In this document: positions 13,311-23,513 of the stretch, in pieces
Layout of the letters: each line of letters opens with the position of its first letter
Position numbering within the stretch: the stretch's first letter is position 1
NCBI GenBank assembly: GCA_011763485.2
Contig: JAANSK020246165.1
Coordinates: forward strand, 1-23,730
Reading direction: 5' to 3'
DNA from: Isoetes engelmannii
Lineage: Eukaryota; Streptophyta; Lycopodiopsida; Isoetales; Isoetaceae
DNA length: 23,730 bases
Program-made: the position numbers and the translations under genes
The notes under the pieces: generated by a model
Told to the model about the DNA's origin: nothing
What the model saw: the letters and a program-made list of their open reading frames with translations, nothing else
Database searches by the model: none

Positions 13311-14229
13311 TCCATTTAGTAAATGAGCCAATAGAGGGAAATCACTTATCGTAATACACCAAAATCGATAGAGAGAAATGTTTGCGGCGCCGCCCCGATA
13401 AATTTCTTGTAGAAGTAATTGAAGCTATTAGGCTTATTCTCAGGTGAAATGATCTAGAAATAGATTCACTCCTTTCTTGGTCATAGACCCAGAGGTAAGG
13501 CTCACGCCTTCCAGAGGCAAAAGAAAAGAAAAGAATATTTTTTTTGCATAACCATTGTGATGGACTTTGATGATCTGAAAAACTTCTCTACGTACAGATT
13601 GATCCAAATCCACGAGCTAAGGATACTTAAGAGTTTATAGAGGTTTTGAAGGTAGATATAAAGGAATTGAGGGAAATCATGTATGGAGGAGAAAAGATGT
13701 TACCATCTCTTCTTACTTGCCCATAAAAAAACATCACTACATGTAGTGATCTGTTTAGAAAGTAACCTATTTGGCGAGAAAAATCCAGACATATGCTTGA
13801 TTTGGTTCAAATTATCGCCGCAAACCACCTAAGATCGTCCTTATATCTGAAACAAATGGAATGATGTACAATGCATTTTCTATCTAACAAGGCACTTGGC
13901 ATGCAGTTGGATGCTTTGTAATATGACGAACAGTAACTGCATAACACGATAATGTGGCTTATCCCTTGTTTGTCGAGTCCCTTACTAAGATGAACGACAG
14001 AAAACGAATTAAAAATGAAAATTTTACAACGTCTCGTTGTTGTATTGATCTATAGCAGATGTGTCCCATCTGTCATAAATTGCAAGATTACATTTTTAGG
14101 CGCTTTACAAATGTATTTCCATTCTTCAAATGACTGCAGAACATGAAACTTTGTTGAAGATGCTTTTGTCATATTTGCCTCATATTGGTCCCAACATGTC
14201 TTGGTCCTGAATTGTGCAATGTTAACTTT

Positions 14230-14323
14230 GATTTCAGTTATATATATCTTCAACATATATACATTTGGACCCGTTAATTTGGATTTCAGTTATATTTATC
14301 TTCACCATAAATACATTTGGACC
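14230..14323. repeat. Two tandem copies of a 52-bp-period unit
   Basis: Copies at 14230-14271 and 14282-14323, each starting GATTTCAGTTATAT and ending ACATTTGGACC. They lie in the gene-free stretch 13976-14702, where I see no gene. Confidence 0.8.
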
Positions 14324-14702
14324 GTGTATGGAGAAAACAAACAAATATGTGCTGCTAGTATCCTCTAACAATACTAGTCCAGCCTGAGATTCATCCAAAT
14401 CAAATGAAAATCATAACATGTTAATAATGTGAGTTACTCCTTTCCTGTTTTTCCCTTCTATTTACAAAAAGCAATAGCATCAGTTTTTCTGCTGCCAGTG
14501 TAAGCCACGAACATTGTTTTGTACATGTGGCGTGTTGTTCAATTTAGTGGTCTGCTATTTTATCAAACATATGAATTTGTGCAATGATGGTTGATAGGAC
14601 ATATACCATTAAGTATTCCTAGAATGATCAAAACGTTGAAATACTTATCTTTTAACACAAGGAATCATACTCTTTTCTCACATCATAGTCTCGGTAAGTT
14701 GG

Positions 14703-15453
14703 CTAATACTCATTGTAGTGAATGGCACCAACTTTCCATACAATATATGCAGTCCCCAGCATGATGCTGATGATCAGCACAAATGATAAGACTATAAACA
14801 ACTGTCCCCCGCTTACTCTGAACTCAAATTTCTCTTCCCCTGTTAAGTCTCGTTTCTTGTCATCAAAAATATTAGATGGAACCATAGGTTGCCCAAATTT
14901 GGTGGTCTTTCCACCCTGCTCAGCCTGCCTCAATGCCTCGAGCACACTTTTTCTTGCTGCTGTAATGCTTTTTTTTTTCTATAGATGATGAAGACGGAGG
15001 CGGCACGGAATTTTTCAACCTCTCAGTTGAATTTACATTGATTACTCCTGAACTGCTGCTGGGAGGTTTAAGTGTTCTAGTAAATGGTGAATCAGCTACT
15101 GAAGACAAATTAACACTCTGAACTGAAGATGATTGGCTAGAAAAGCCTGGAGGATCTGCTTGTTTCAATGCAGTTTCATTCGCCTTTCTCTGAGCAATTT
15201 TGGACGATATTTTTCTACCAACAAAGGGACTTAATGTGGGAATCTGTTCTTGCCTGTTAGCTTCCCCTTCTTTGTCTTTACTTCTTTCTCCATCTGCTGT
15301 AGCGCTCACCCACAGTGTTCTTTTCCCTTTGCTCTGCAGTATGGAACAAAGGGTTGTCCCTAGTGGACTTACACTAGTGGGAACTTTGCAAGCCAGCAAC
15401 TTTGTCGAAAATGAACCATTTAAGCACTCCATCTCCCCTTTTAGCTTTGTTCT
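14703..15453 (-). CDS. Plastid-targeted single-pass membrane protein, frame broken at an A10 run
   Basis: The first frame gives MECLNGSFSTKLLACKVPTS, rich in Ser, Thr and basic residues like a chloroplast transit peptide, then a Ser/Pro-rich linker. After the A10 run (T10 on the plus strand, 14969-14978) the adjacent frame continues ITAARKSVLEALRQAEQGGK, FGQPMVPSNIFDDKKRDLTG, then one membrane helix (LFIVLSFVLIISIMLGTAYI) and a short tail ending NEY. With nine A the frame is continuous, giving 242 residues from the ATG at 15432. The change may be a real lesion or a sequencing error. I prefer the ATG at 15432 over the one at 15468, because TATTTGCGCAG just before 15453 is a strong acceptor that would remove the latter. 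Function unknown. The gene lies inside the Nudix inverted repeat. Confidence 0.7.
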
Positions 15454-16868
15454 CTGCGCAAATAGCATTCCAGCAACAAAATCAACTCAAGTAATCCACA
15501 ATGATAAATTATCCTAAAACAGACTATCACCACTACCATGGAAATACTAAAAGAGCCAAAATCGAGTGGACGAAGAATGTCATAAATGGCAAACGACACT
15601 TCAACATAGAGTTCTATAATCAAATGTCTGTGTTCAATAATTATTCTCTACCTAATGGTGTCCACAAGTTAAATTCCTCTTGCTGCTTCTTTCTGTGGTT
15701 GAAGCTAGAGAAAATCTTTGCAGATTATCGGCCACACAAATGAATGAAGAGCAGAGAACATGACAATCAAGTAGCAGTCTGCCAATAGAAATGTTTGTAC
15801 GGGAAAGGTGCATTGTTAAAGTTCCTCAATAGGGACCTTTGTCACAAAAAGAGCTTACTGGAGTAGACATTAAAAATCGTCCTTTAGGGAAAACCAAGTT
15901 TTCAGATGGCATATTTTAAAAAAGCCAATCTAAAAACTACACAGTATAGACACAAAAAGAATGCTACACTTTCTGCAAGAGGCCCATAACATACAGATGA
16001 TCTCGGGTTTCGCTAGCAAATCATCAGTATAGTAGAAGGTTCAGATTTGTTGTTTCTCTAATAAGTTTTGGCTGGCAGGAAATTTGTGGATGGTTTACAG
16101 AATGAAAGCATCCAGAGCTGAAGACAGAATTAAAAGTGTTGGACACTGCCTTATAAAAGTTCTGATCATTGGTATATGCATGCATATCAGCATCTTTGGA
16201 GATTATACTGAAAATCTTTAGACCTACTACTCATATCTTTAGGTTAGCTATTTTTCCTCACTTCATTGTACTTCAATGCATACATGGAGGAGATGGTTCT
16301 ACATAAAGATTCTAAACCAAGCTGGAACCACGCAATATTTTTTTAAACACAAACATTTGACATAGATATCATACTATAGAAGCAACTGCCCAACAAGTTC
16401 TATCACAAGAAACTTACCAGCAAAAGCCAGGTCAAATTGGTAATGCTGTACATCAGCAGAATAACAAGATGAGGTCTCCTTGTCCAAACATTTCTTAGTC
16501 GGCAATATCAGCTATCCAGTCGCTAAAAGCTGCATAGATGCAGCAAAGAAAACCAACGTTTAAGCTCAAAAAATGATATAATATTGCTCATGAAAGGGTA
16601 GTAAAAAGGATTGACAATGTTCAGCTTAAATGAAACAAATTGAGCCATTTCCGAAAACGAGAAGTGAAAGTACATAGTAGTAGCAGAATAAATGCTGAAC
16701 ATTTCGAGTCATAGTCTAACAAAAATGACGAATTACATGATTTTAGATTCAGAGAGCGTGAAGAGACATGGATTTTGAGTAGGTGTATTGGCGTCTGTTT
16801 TGGCCAACAGAAAAAGCCTGGTGCTTAACGAGGTTTCACATTTGCAAAATCAGTGTTTGAAATCTTAC
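15454..16868 (-). other. Possible 5' UTR intron of the plastid membrane-protein gene
   Basis: A good donor, CATCGG|GTAAGATT, lies on the minus strand at 16869/16868 and a good acceptor, TTTGCGCAG, ends at 15454. The interval is AT-rich, lacks a gene of its own and would place a non-coding first exon near 16870-16920. This is inferred from splice-site sequence only. Confidence 0.3.
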
Positions 16869-17483
16869 CCGATGAGCATCAGCGAAGCTCCTGACCAGGG
16901 ATGATCCAAATGCCAGCCACAAATTTGAAGTTTACCAGTATCAATTTGCAAAGCAAAAAAATAATAACTTTGCGGACGTGGCGAACCCATGTGGCGTCCA
17001 AAAGAGGCATTTTCCGAAAGTTCGTATTGCATTGTTTTCTGTATTGCATTGTTTCTGTACGTGTTTTTTTTGTACTAGGTAATTGATGGGCAGCGGGGTT
17101 TTATTTAATTGGAAAATAGGGGTCATTAGGAATTCAGCTAGGACTAATATAAAGTAGGATTATATCCTCCCGAATCTTTGGCCCTACCTTGAATCTTGTT
17201 ATCGCAATTGTTGATCATGTAGCATTTGTTTCAGCAGGGTCCCTTTGAAGTTTAACTAACTAGATAAACAAGGGATAAGCCACATTATTGTCGTATTATG
17301 CTGTTACTGTTCAGTATTACAAACCATCCAACTGTATGCGAAGCGCCTTGTGTATATGAGGAATATGTCACAAATGCCTTCTACAACTAACTCACTCTGA
17401 ATTTTTATTGATACTGATTGACCTTATACAATATTGCATTGCTTTCAAATGATGATCTTAGGTGCTTCACAGCAATAATGAAT

Positions 17484-17541
17484 ACCAAATCAAGCATATA
17501 TCTGGATTGGGAACCAAATCAAGCATGGATCTGGATTTTCT
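17484..17541. repeat. 29-bp-period tandem duplication in the Nudix 3' flank
   Basis: ACCAAATCAAGCAT(A/G)(T/G)ATCT occurs twice, at 17484 and 17513. The inverted pseudogene copy has a single unit at the matching place, so the duplication arose after the copy was made or was lost from it. Confidence 0.75.
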
Positions 17542-17571
17542 CGCCAAATAGAGTACTTTTTGAACAGATCA

Positions 17572-18955
17572 TTAAATGTAGTGATGTCTTTCCAGGTAAT
17601 TTAAACCCATGGCGCAAGTAACAATAGATGGTAACATCATTTCTCCTCCATACATGATTTGCCTCAAGTCCTTTATATCTACCTTCAAAACCTCTATAAA
17701 CTCTTCAGTATCTTTAGCTCCTGGGCTTGAATCAATCTGTGCATAGAGTTCAGATCATCAAGTCCATCACAATGGTTATGCAAAAATTTTCTATTCTTTT
17801 CTTTTGCCTCAAGGCATGTCCTTACCTCTGGGTCTATGACTAAGAAAGGAGTGAATCTATTTCTAGACCATTTCACCTGAAAATAAGCCTATTAGTATCT
17901 TGTAGCGTCAATTAATTCTAAAATGCCAATTATCCTCTTAAGTTCCTTTACCTCAAGCAATCCTGGGTGGTCTCCTTCTAAGAGCTGTATCCATTTGCCA
18001 TTACATAAATGTGCCTGTTCCAAGAAATTTAAAACAATATCAATGATGCTGTTACATGCTGTAACCTAGCACAAAGCTTGGACTATACTGATGAAAAACA
18101 TAACAGAGACCATAAATGAATATTCAAGTTTTCTGATCCTTATTACATGCTGTAACCTAGCACAAAGCTTGGACTATACTGATGAAAAATATAACATAGA
18201 CCATAAATGAACATTCAAGTTTTCTGATCCTTATGGAAATTGAAGAACAAAACTTCACTGGCCCATTTTATTGATAAAAAATAGTCTGCCTTGAAAGTTT
18301 GACGACTTGATTATCATTCACAGATTTCAAATCTTTACATTGCCCTACATTGCATAGCTTGATACGCGTACCTCTTCAGATAGTTCACTTCTAGCACAAT
18401 CCTCTAGTGAAACATGCTTTTTTGATAGTCCACCGCAAGGTATGTTATACATCAAAGAATTTGCTCCCTATGTAACAGTGAAATTAAAAACTACAGTTTC
18501 ATCCCAAGAATGGCAATGAAAATGATATAAAGGCCATATACCTGAGCATACTCTTTAAGCAAAGTCACTGTCTTGGTCGAACTATTGAAGGGCAACACAG
18601 CACAATAATGGAAATTTACTGTCTTAGATCCTACAATATCATAATCTACAACCTGCCCTTTTTCTTCCTCTTCCTTAGAAGGATACTGTATTAAAAAACA
18701 ATGAACTGATCAGAATCCATACGATAGCAACTGAAACTTCACTAATGCATGAAGGGCAGCCACAGACCTCTACTACTCGATTATATACATTTAAATAACG
18801 GGAGTAGCACAAATCCTCCTAGAAATATGAACCTGTTAGTATTGAATGACGGGAGAAATGATTCATTGTCTCAAGCTTGGTCTGTTTCATTGAGCAGAAC
18901 CTACCTTCACGATCTTAAAATGAGGATGGGATGCGCCTGTTTTCTTATCGCCCAT
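17572..18955 (-). CDS. Nudix-family hydrolase, six exons
   Basis: The exons, in order along the minus strand, are 18905-18955, 18542-18685, 18372-18467, 17952-18014, 17826-17876 and 17572-17736. Every junction has GT/AG borders and is in phase 0, giving 189 residues. The start is MGDKKTGASHPHFKIVK, with an in-frame TAA immediately before the ATG. Exon 2 gives VDYDIVGSKTVNFHYCAVLP and LLKEYAQ, exon 3 holds the Nudix helix (CGGLSKKHVSLEDCARSELS then EEAHL), exon 5 reads VKWSRNRFTPFLVIDPE and exon 6 ends with a DTEEFIEV...GEMMLPSIVTC segment. Nudix enzymes cleave nucleoside diphosphates linked to another moiety, using metal bound by the glutamates. The three glutamates of the REuxEE core are present, but the Arg is Ser and the Gly after EE is His, so the box is atypical. 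No transit peptide is obvious. Substrate unknown. Confidence 0.87.
18052..18233. repeat. 91-bp tandem duplication in Nudix intron 3
   Basis: Two copies (18052-18142, 18143-18233) begin TTACATGCTGTAACCTAGCA and end CTGATCCTTA(T). I count only three differences, so the duplication is recent. It lengthens intron 3 to 357 bases and does not touch the splice sites. Confidence 0.9.
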
Positions 18956-19723
18956 TTATAGATGGGGTTAAAATTCAGTCCTTTAGGCTTTGGTACAAAA
19001 GGTCAATGTTGTTCAATTCCATGAATCAACACAATAACAAAGGGTCAATGTTGTAAATGTTAGATGCATTTGAAAAGCAGAATAATATATAAGATAAAGA
19101 AAACAGTGAGCAATTTTTTCTTCTTTGACATTTTTACCATTTTAACCTATAGAATAGAATCTTTCTATAACACTAAAGCCAAAATAAAATGATAATATGT
19201 GCGCGATCTTTGTCATTGATTTTTGTTGGTTTATGTTGGACCATTGATTTTTCGGTTTGGTTTTTGGATGCGCAAAAAAGTAACACGATTCAAAGCTTCA
19301 ATTAAGCATCCCCCTGTGGCAAAGTTCGGCCAAAACATCCGACTATTCTAAATGTTTATCACACTCTATTTTCTTAAACCATTTCCTGAATGCCGAAATG
19401 GCATGGTGTCTGAATGTTGGAATTGGCATGAAAAGTTGCAGATATCTTTCGACGTTGGTTCATATTTACCGCGGTGCCTATTTTTCCCCACCCATGATCA
19501 AACGTTGTTGGAACAAAGTTTTCTCAAGGTGTTTTTTGAATTAGAGGCAAGTAGGCATGTTTCCTTCTCATTTTCTTTTCTTGCAGGTTCATTGGAAATC
19601 AGACGAAGGATCCTAATTTGTTTTTGCTCCATTCTTTTGTTTTTATTACTCGATATTTTGCATGTGGCAAGCAATGATCTAATTATTCGTATTGATTTTT
19701 TCTTTTCACAATTGATATTCAGG
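18956..19723. other. Intergenic stretch between Nudix and DUF962 genes
   Basis: The two genes diverge from here, so both promoters should lie in this interval. A TATATATTA-like stretch lies at about 19085-19095. The open frame that runs into 19724 from the left has no protein-like features. The ATG at 19724 follows a TTGATATTCAG acceptor-like sequence, hinting at a 5' UTR intron. Confidence 0.4.
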
Positions 19724-20063
19724 ATGGGCACTGGAGTTCTGGACCTCGAAAACCAATTTGCTTTCTATGGGACATACCACATCAACAAAATTAACATCTT
19801 CATCCACATCTTATTTGTATGGCATATTTTCTTCTTTGCCATGTTTTTGCTAGCCCTTACTCCACCTCTTGCTTCCCTTTCCCTCTTTTGTTGCTGTATT
19901 TCCTTTTCATCAATATATGGCCCTCAATTGGAGTGTAGTCTTGGCCCTGGTCTATGTTGTAGATTATGTTTCACTTGATTATAAGACAGGCTCCTTGGCT
20001 GCTATATGCCTTGTTGTTGGATGAGAAGTAATGATTTTGCTCAACAACCGGTCTCTTTTGAAG
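19724..20063 (+). pseudogene. DUF962/Mpo1-like first exon with two frameshifts
   Basis: Mpo1-type proteins are small ER membrane dioxygenases; the yeast enzyme acts in alpha-oxidation of 2-hydroxy fatty acids. The start MGTGVLDLENQFAFYGTYHI followed by NKINIFIHILFVWHIFF matches the family's YH.N..N..IH core. Near 19870-19887 the homology moves to the next frame (FHQYMALNWSVVLALVYVVD, then YVSLDYKTGSLAA) and near 20010-20018 it returns to the first frame (CWMRSNDFAQQPVSFE). It ends at a GAAG|GTTAGT donor. No following exon is found; a LINE-like tail begins within 80 bases. Read straight, the first frame stops at 19978. Probably a truncated pseudogene, unless the two opposite shifts are sequence errors. 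Confidence 0.72.
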
Positions 20064-20136
20064 GTTAGTAGTCTTCCCTTATTTTTATTGTATTCTTCCT
20101 TTCTGCAAAATTTGTCCATGTTTGCCATCGATATGC

Positions 20137-20969
20137 ATTATTATTATTATTTTTGAAGGACGTCAAATATATATTCACCATAAAATAAAAAATAACCAGT
20201 ACACAAGGCCGAGGTGCAGGCTTAAAACCCAGCGGGGAATAAGAACCCTCTGAGCAAAGCTACCTGGAAGCCACAGTCTCCTAAAGGAACATAATATGTA
20301 AAGAGGGATTAATCACCTCTCCTGTACAATGCTGTCCATAGCTTGTGGATCCGCAACTAACAACTGATTATCATACCAACCAATGCTCCGAGAACGTGAC
20401 TTCTTGTTTCTGCAGTTAGGATCATAGGGGGCGACAGCTTTTCTTCTGGCAGCCTTCTTCCAATTTACCTCCTGCTAAGGTTCTTGAGGTTGTACTGACG
20501 ACATCATCATAGTTGTAGGACCAATGGCTCCACCTTCTTGGACTGAAGGAATGGGCGGAGGTGCATCATATAAAACAACAGCTCATGACTCATCTATATC
20601 TGACATTGAAACTGGAACTTGCAAAGGGGGAGACGCAGTTGGCGCAGGCATCGCATTCGCTCAAGTCTCATCAACATTTGACATTTGATGTAGAACTTGC
20701 ACGAGGGAAGATGTAACTGGTGCAGACGGAGCTGCAGAAGAGGACTGTACAATAGACATAGGAGGCCCATTAGGACTAACAGATGAAGAAGGGCAAGAAG
20801 GGCAATGATTAGGGAACATAGAATCAAGTTCTGGACCATTCAATAGGGACAGAGTAAGTTTCTTATAATAATTGTCACTTTTAACAATTACACAATCCGA
20901 GATAGAATGGCCAACTGGAATGGATACAGACATATGAGGCCCATTAAGAATAGAGTGGGAAAAGTGCAT
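20137..20969 (-). mobile_element. Degenerate retroelement ORF with LINE-like 3' end
   Basis: One minus-strand frame runs from about 20969 to TGA at 20313-20315 with three internal stops, at 20661-20663, 20583-20585 and 20475-20477. It is Ser/Pro-rich with repeated phrases (NGPHMSV, NGPPMSI; QMSNVDET, SMSDIDES) and ends with a basic part, NWKKAARRKAVAPYDPNCRN, followed by DPQAMDSIVQER. After the stop comes a segment with CAGAGGGTTCTTATTCCCCG, similar in layout to the 3' UTR of the LINE at 8166-8391, then AAAATAATAATAATAAT as tail (plus strand 20137-20155). It may be a LINE ORF1-like protein joined directly to a 3' UTR. No reverse transcriptase is seen. Confidence 0.55.
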
Positions 20970-21133
20970 TATTGTAATAGTTGCAAAGATATCTTGAAAC
21001 TTTCTTTAGCTTGGACCATGAAATTTTTATCTTAGTAGCAGCCAGAACATAAGGTGTTTAGCTAACTCCTACCTATTATCAGTTATATGGACAATTGAAT
21101 GACATATGAGCTCCCCACCAGTCCTCTTCCATT

Positions 21134-22023
21134 TCTCAAAAAAGGGAATATCCTCAGATTTAGCCCCGCAATGAAGAGTCATAGGTAAATCAGATCATTC
21201 TGGATTGTAAGCTTTTGATTATGTGTTTGGCTTTGCATGAATTTGCCTAAATTTTGACAAAAATTTATGCTCCAAAGTTTTGACTTCCATAGTTACACTC
21301 CCATGAAAAGGCTACGGTTCTCAAGGAGCTTTGAAATTTGTTTGAGGTACTTCACGATTTTATGTGGATGAAGAGATACATCATGTCGTATGCTGGATGC
21401 AGTGGTCGTTATCAGGTGGGTCTTCTCTAAGGGTAACCAGGTTAGCATGATCCCTCAATTTGACTATGAAAATAAACAATACAGAGAAAAACACATGTGC
21501 ACAGAAGATCTTATCTTAGGGTTGGTATGATAGTGACCATAAAGCTATCAAGTGCTACCTGTTGGTCTTTCTAAACGGTAGCTTATGCAAATGCTTCTTC
21601 TTTTACTTCGTGGTTGATTTGAGATATGATATCTTGTAGCAAAGAAGATTTTAATAAATTTGACAATCACTTTTTACAGTAATATAGTTGTTCAGATGTG
21701 GGTCAATAATGACTTCTTGCTTATTATATGGTCTTCTTCATTTTGCAAGGTACAAAGATATTATCAAAAACCTTGCCATTGGTTTTTCTAATGAGGGGAT
21801 TCTTCACGCGCAAGGCTCTAGAAAAGAAAGCTTTTGTCTCAGAAAAGGAGATCATGGACGGAAATATCCTCAGATTTAGCCCTGCAATGAAGAATCGTAG
21901 GCAAACCAGATGGTTATGGGTTGTAAGTTTATGGGTTCGGCTTTGCATGAATTTGCCTAAATTTTGTAGACATTATGCTCCTAAGTTTTTACTTCCATAT
22001 ATACACTCCCATTTTAAGGCATA
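21134..22023. repeat. Diverged direct repeat (about 180 bp, copies about 700 bp apart)
   Basis: The segment 21134-21314 recurs at about 21855-22023. Shared blocks include ATATCCTCAGATTTAGCCC, GGCTTTGCATGAATTTGCCT followed by AAATTTTG, and TTATGCTCC...ACTCCCAT. The origin is unknown; it could be parts of a decayed repeat family. No gene is supported in 20971-22789, although the minus strand of 22020-22320 has protein-like stretches in shifting frames. Confidence 0.75.
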
Positions 22024-22789
22024 TACTTTTGCCGCTGCTTTTGCCTCCTTACCAAGTAAAAGTAGGTATGTCATAAGCCTCATTTGTGAGCGTTCCACCA
22101 GCAGATCAATACGTGGTTCATCAATACTAACTTGCTCCTCAACAAGATGTTATTGGAAGGACCTTGCAAAGCTTCCCTTTCTTGCACATGCATCATTGAC
22201 AAACAAGTCGGCCTGTGAATGCTCTAGGTTTATCTTTGTCATGACTGAGCTGGCAAGAAAAGAAGTCATAGAATGCCTTATGTTTTCCATAAATAGGTCT
22301 GATACCAGTCACATTTGAAGTGGAACAAATCTTTAATCACACGAGATTTGATGATATGGGGCACCACGAAGATGCAGACGTATTCTGTTTCTATTTAAGA
22401 GGATGAGATGCAAGAGGAAGATTTCTAAGCAGAAGGCATCACATTTCTCTCTATTTCTCTCAATATACTTCAGTTTTTGTGTGAATTGACAATGCAACAT
22501 ATCTTACTTGCATTGTCATCTTAGCTACATGACAGACTATGGATTATCATGTAAATTGTCAATGTGTCCATTGTTATCTTCTGTACTTTATTTTCATCTG
22601 GAGAGATTCAGAAGCTACTGAATTCTGTACTTTACCTTTATCTGGAGACATTCAAATTTTACTCAAATAGAAGTACACGTATATGGAACATTGTTACGGG
22701 GCTCTGAGAGGTTACACTAAATATGTGACATCATTACAACTGGCATCAAGAACAAGGACACTGACATGATTGTCTAGGATCTGGTTGGC

Positions 22790-23110
22790 GGGCATAAGCA
22801 TGCTACACCCTCCCACAAAAAGTACTAATAAGGGACCATAAAACTACCTAAAAAAGTACCTAACATTGGGTACTAGGTACTTGTTTAATGCCTCAATAAC
22901 TAATAAGCGTTAAATTGGATGCATGTATTTTAACCTCCAATGGTATTGTCTTCGTCTTAATCATGAACATTAACATGATTTAGACTTTTATTTTGAACTT
23001 TTAAATTAGTTTTGATGAAAAGAACAAGGAAACAGTACCCAATTTAGAAGTACCTAGTGCATGTACTTTGGCAGGTTCTAAAAGTGGTAGGGTGTAGCAT
23101 GCTTATGCCC
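22790..23110. mobile_element. MITE, 321 bp, with 27-bp terminal inverted repeats
   Basis: The ends 22790-22816 and 23084-23110 are inverted copies starting GGGCATAAGCATGCTACACC, with one mismatch in 27. TGGC flanks both sides (22786-22789 and 23111-23114), consistent with a 4-bp target duplication. The interior is AT-rich and non-coding, with subterminal GTACC/GGTAC motifs in both halves. Non-autonomous DNA transposon; the superfamily is not assigned. Confidence 0.88.
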
Positions 23111-23114
23111 TGGC

Positions 23115-23513
23115 GGGCCTAGTTTCTTTTTCTAAGTGGACATCATGACCAAGTTAAGTTTTGCTTTCATCTATTGACTTGAAGTTCAATCATCCCTATC
23201 AATCATTCCAATGTTTAACATCAACCATAATTGTAGGTTATAGATATTGTATTTCTCAAAAAGGACAGAGGTTAGTCAATTGTTCAAAATATACTTTTTG
23301 AAAGTCTGAGATTTGGATACTCAGAGTTGCATCCAAACTATTGTTGGCCATAGGGGTGAGGTCTGGTCATTGATGTAGAACCTTCTAAGTGTTACTTGGT
23401 AACATGATCAGCAGTTACAAGGCATGAATACTTTTATCCAGATGACCAAATGACCAGAACACCTGCATGTGAAAAGGAAGTTAAAAGGGATTGTCTTCAT
23501 ATCTCAAGTTGCG
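23115..23513. other. Probable decayed LINE continuation
   Basis: Lies downstream, on the minus strand, of the reverse transcriptase fragment. Frames are broken by stops and no motif is clear enough to assign. Confidence 0.3.

Larger units (their letters stand above)
12205..13409. mobile_element. 1.2-kb insertion in the pseudogene intron, flanked by TA
   Basis: The intact gene's intron 4 is 75 bases, while here the same intron is about 1.27 kb. Left homology ends at ...GGCATTTTA and right homology resumes at TAGAAGTAATTG. TA flanks the insert at 12203-12204 and 13410-13411 and occurs once at the matching place in the intact intron, consistent with a 2-bp target duplication. No terminal inverted repeats and no coding capacity are evident. 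The insert is built of tandem repeats (see separate entries). A non-autonomous element is likely; the class is unknown. Confidence 0.6.
12008..13975 (+). pseudogene. Truncated inverted copy of the Nudix gene (exons 4-6)
   Basis: This stretch matches the reverse complement of about 17272-18115 and carries, in order, copies of exon 4 (12107-12170), exon 5 (13444-13494), exon 6 (from 13598) and the 3' flank. Intron borders survive (GAACAG acceptor, GAA|GTAAAG, CTCAG|GTG, GAG|GTAAGG, TACAG|ATT). Exon 5 differs from the intact gene at 2 of 51 bases by my count. Lesions: one inserted C at 12131 shifts exon 4; TGG is TGA at 13450-13452 in exon 5; GAA is TAA at 13628-13630 in exon 6; and part of the C-terminal coding end is deleted. 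Copies of exons 1-3 are absent. The intron between exons 4 and 5 holds a 1.2-kb insertion. Confidence 0.9.

Noticed and set aside
17694-17876. 60-codon minus-strand frame read as a gene of its own
   Set aside because: It reads through the intron between Nudix exons 5 and 6. The spliced model with phase-0 borders explains the homology better.
19352-19723. N-terminal extension of the DUF962 frame
   Set aside because: Low-complexity, Phe/Leu-rich reading without homology. Family homology starts at the ATG at 19724, after an acceptor-like AG.
21728-22318. 196-codon plus-strand frame
   Set aside because: No recognisable domain. The minus strand looks more protein-like, and the frame overlaps a non-coding direct repeat.
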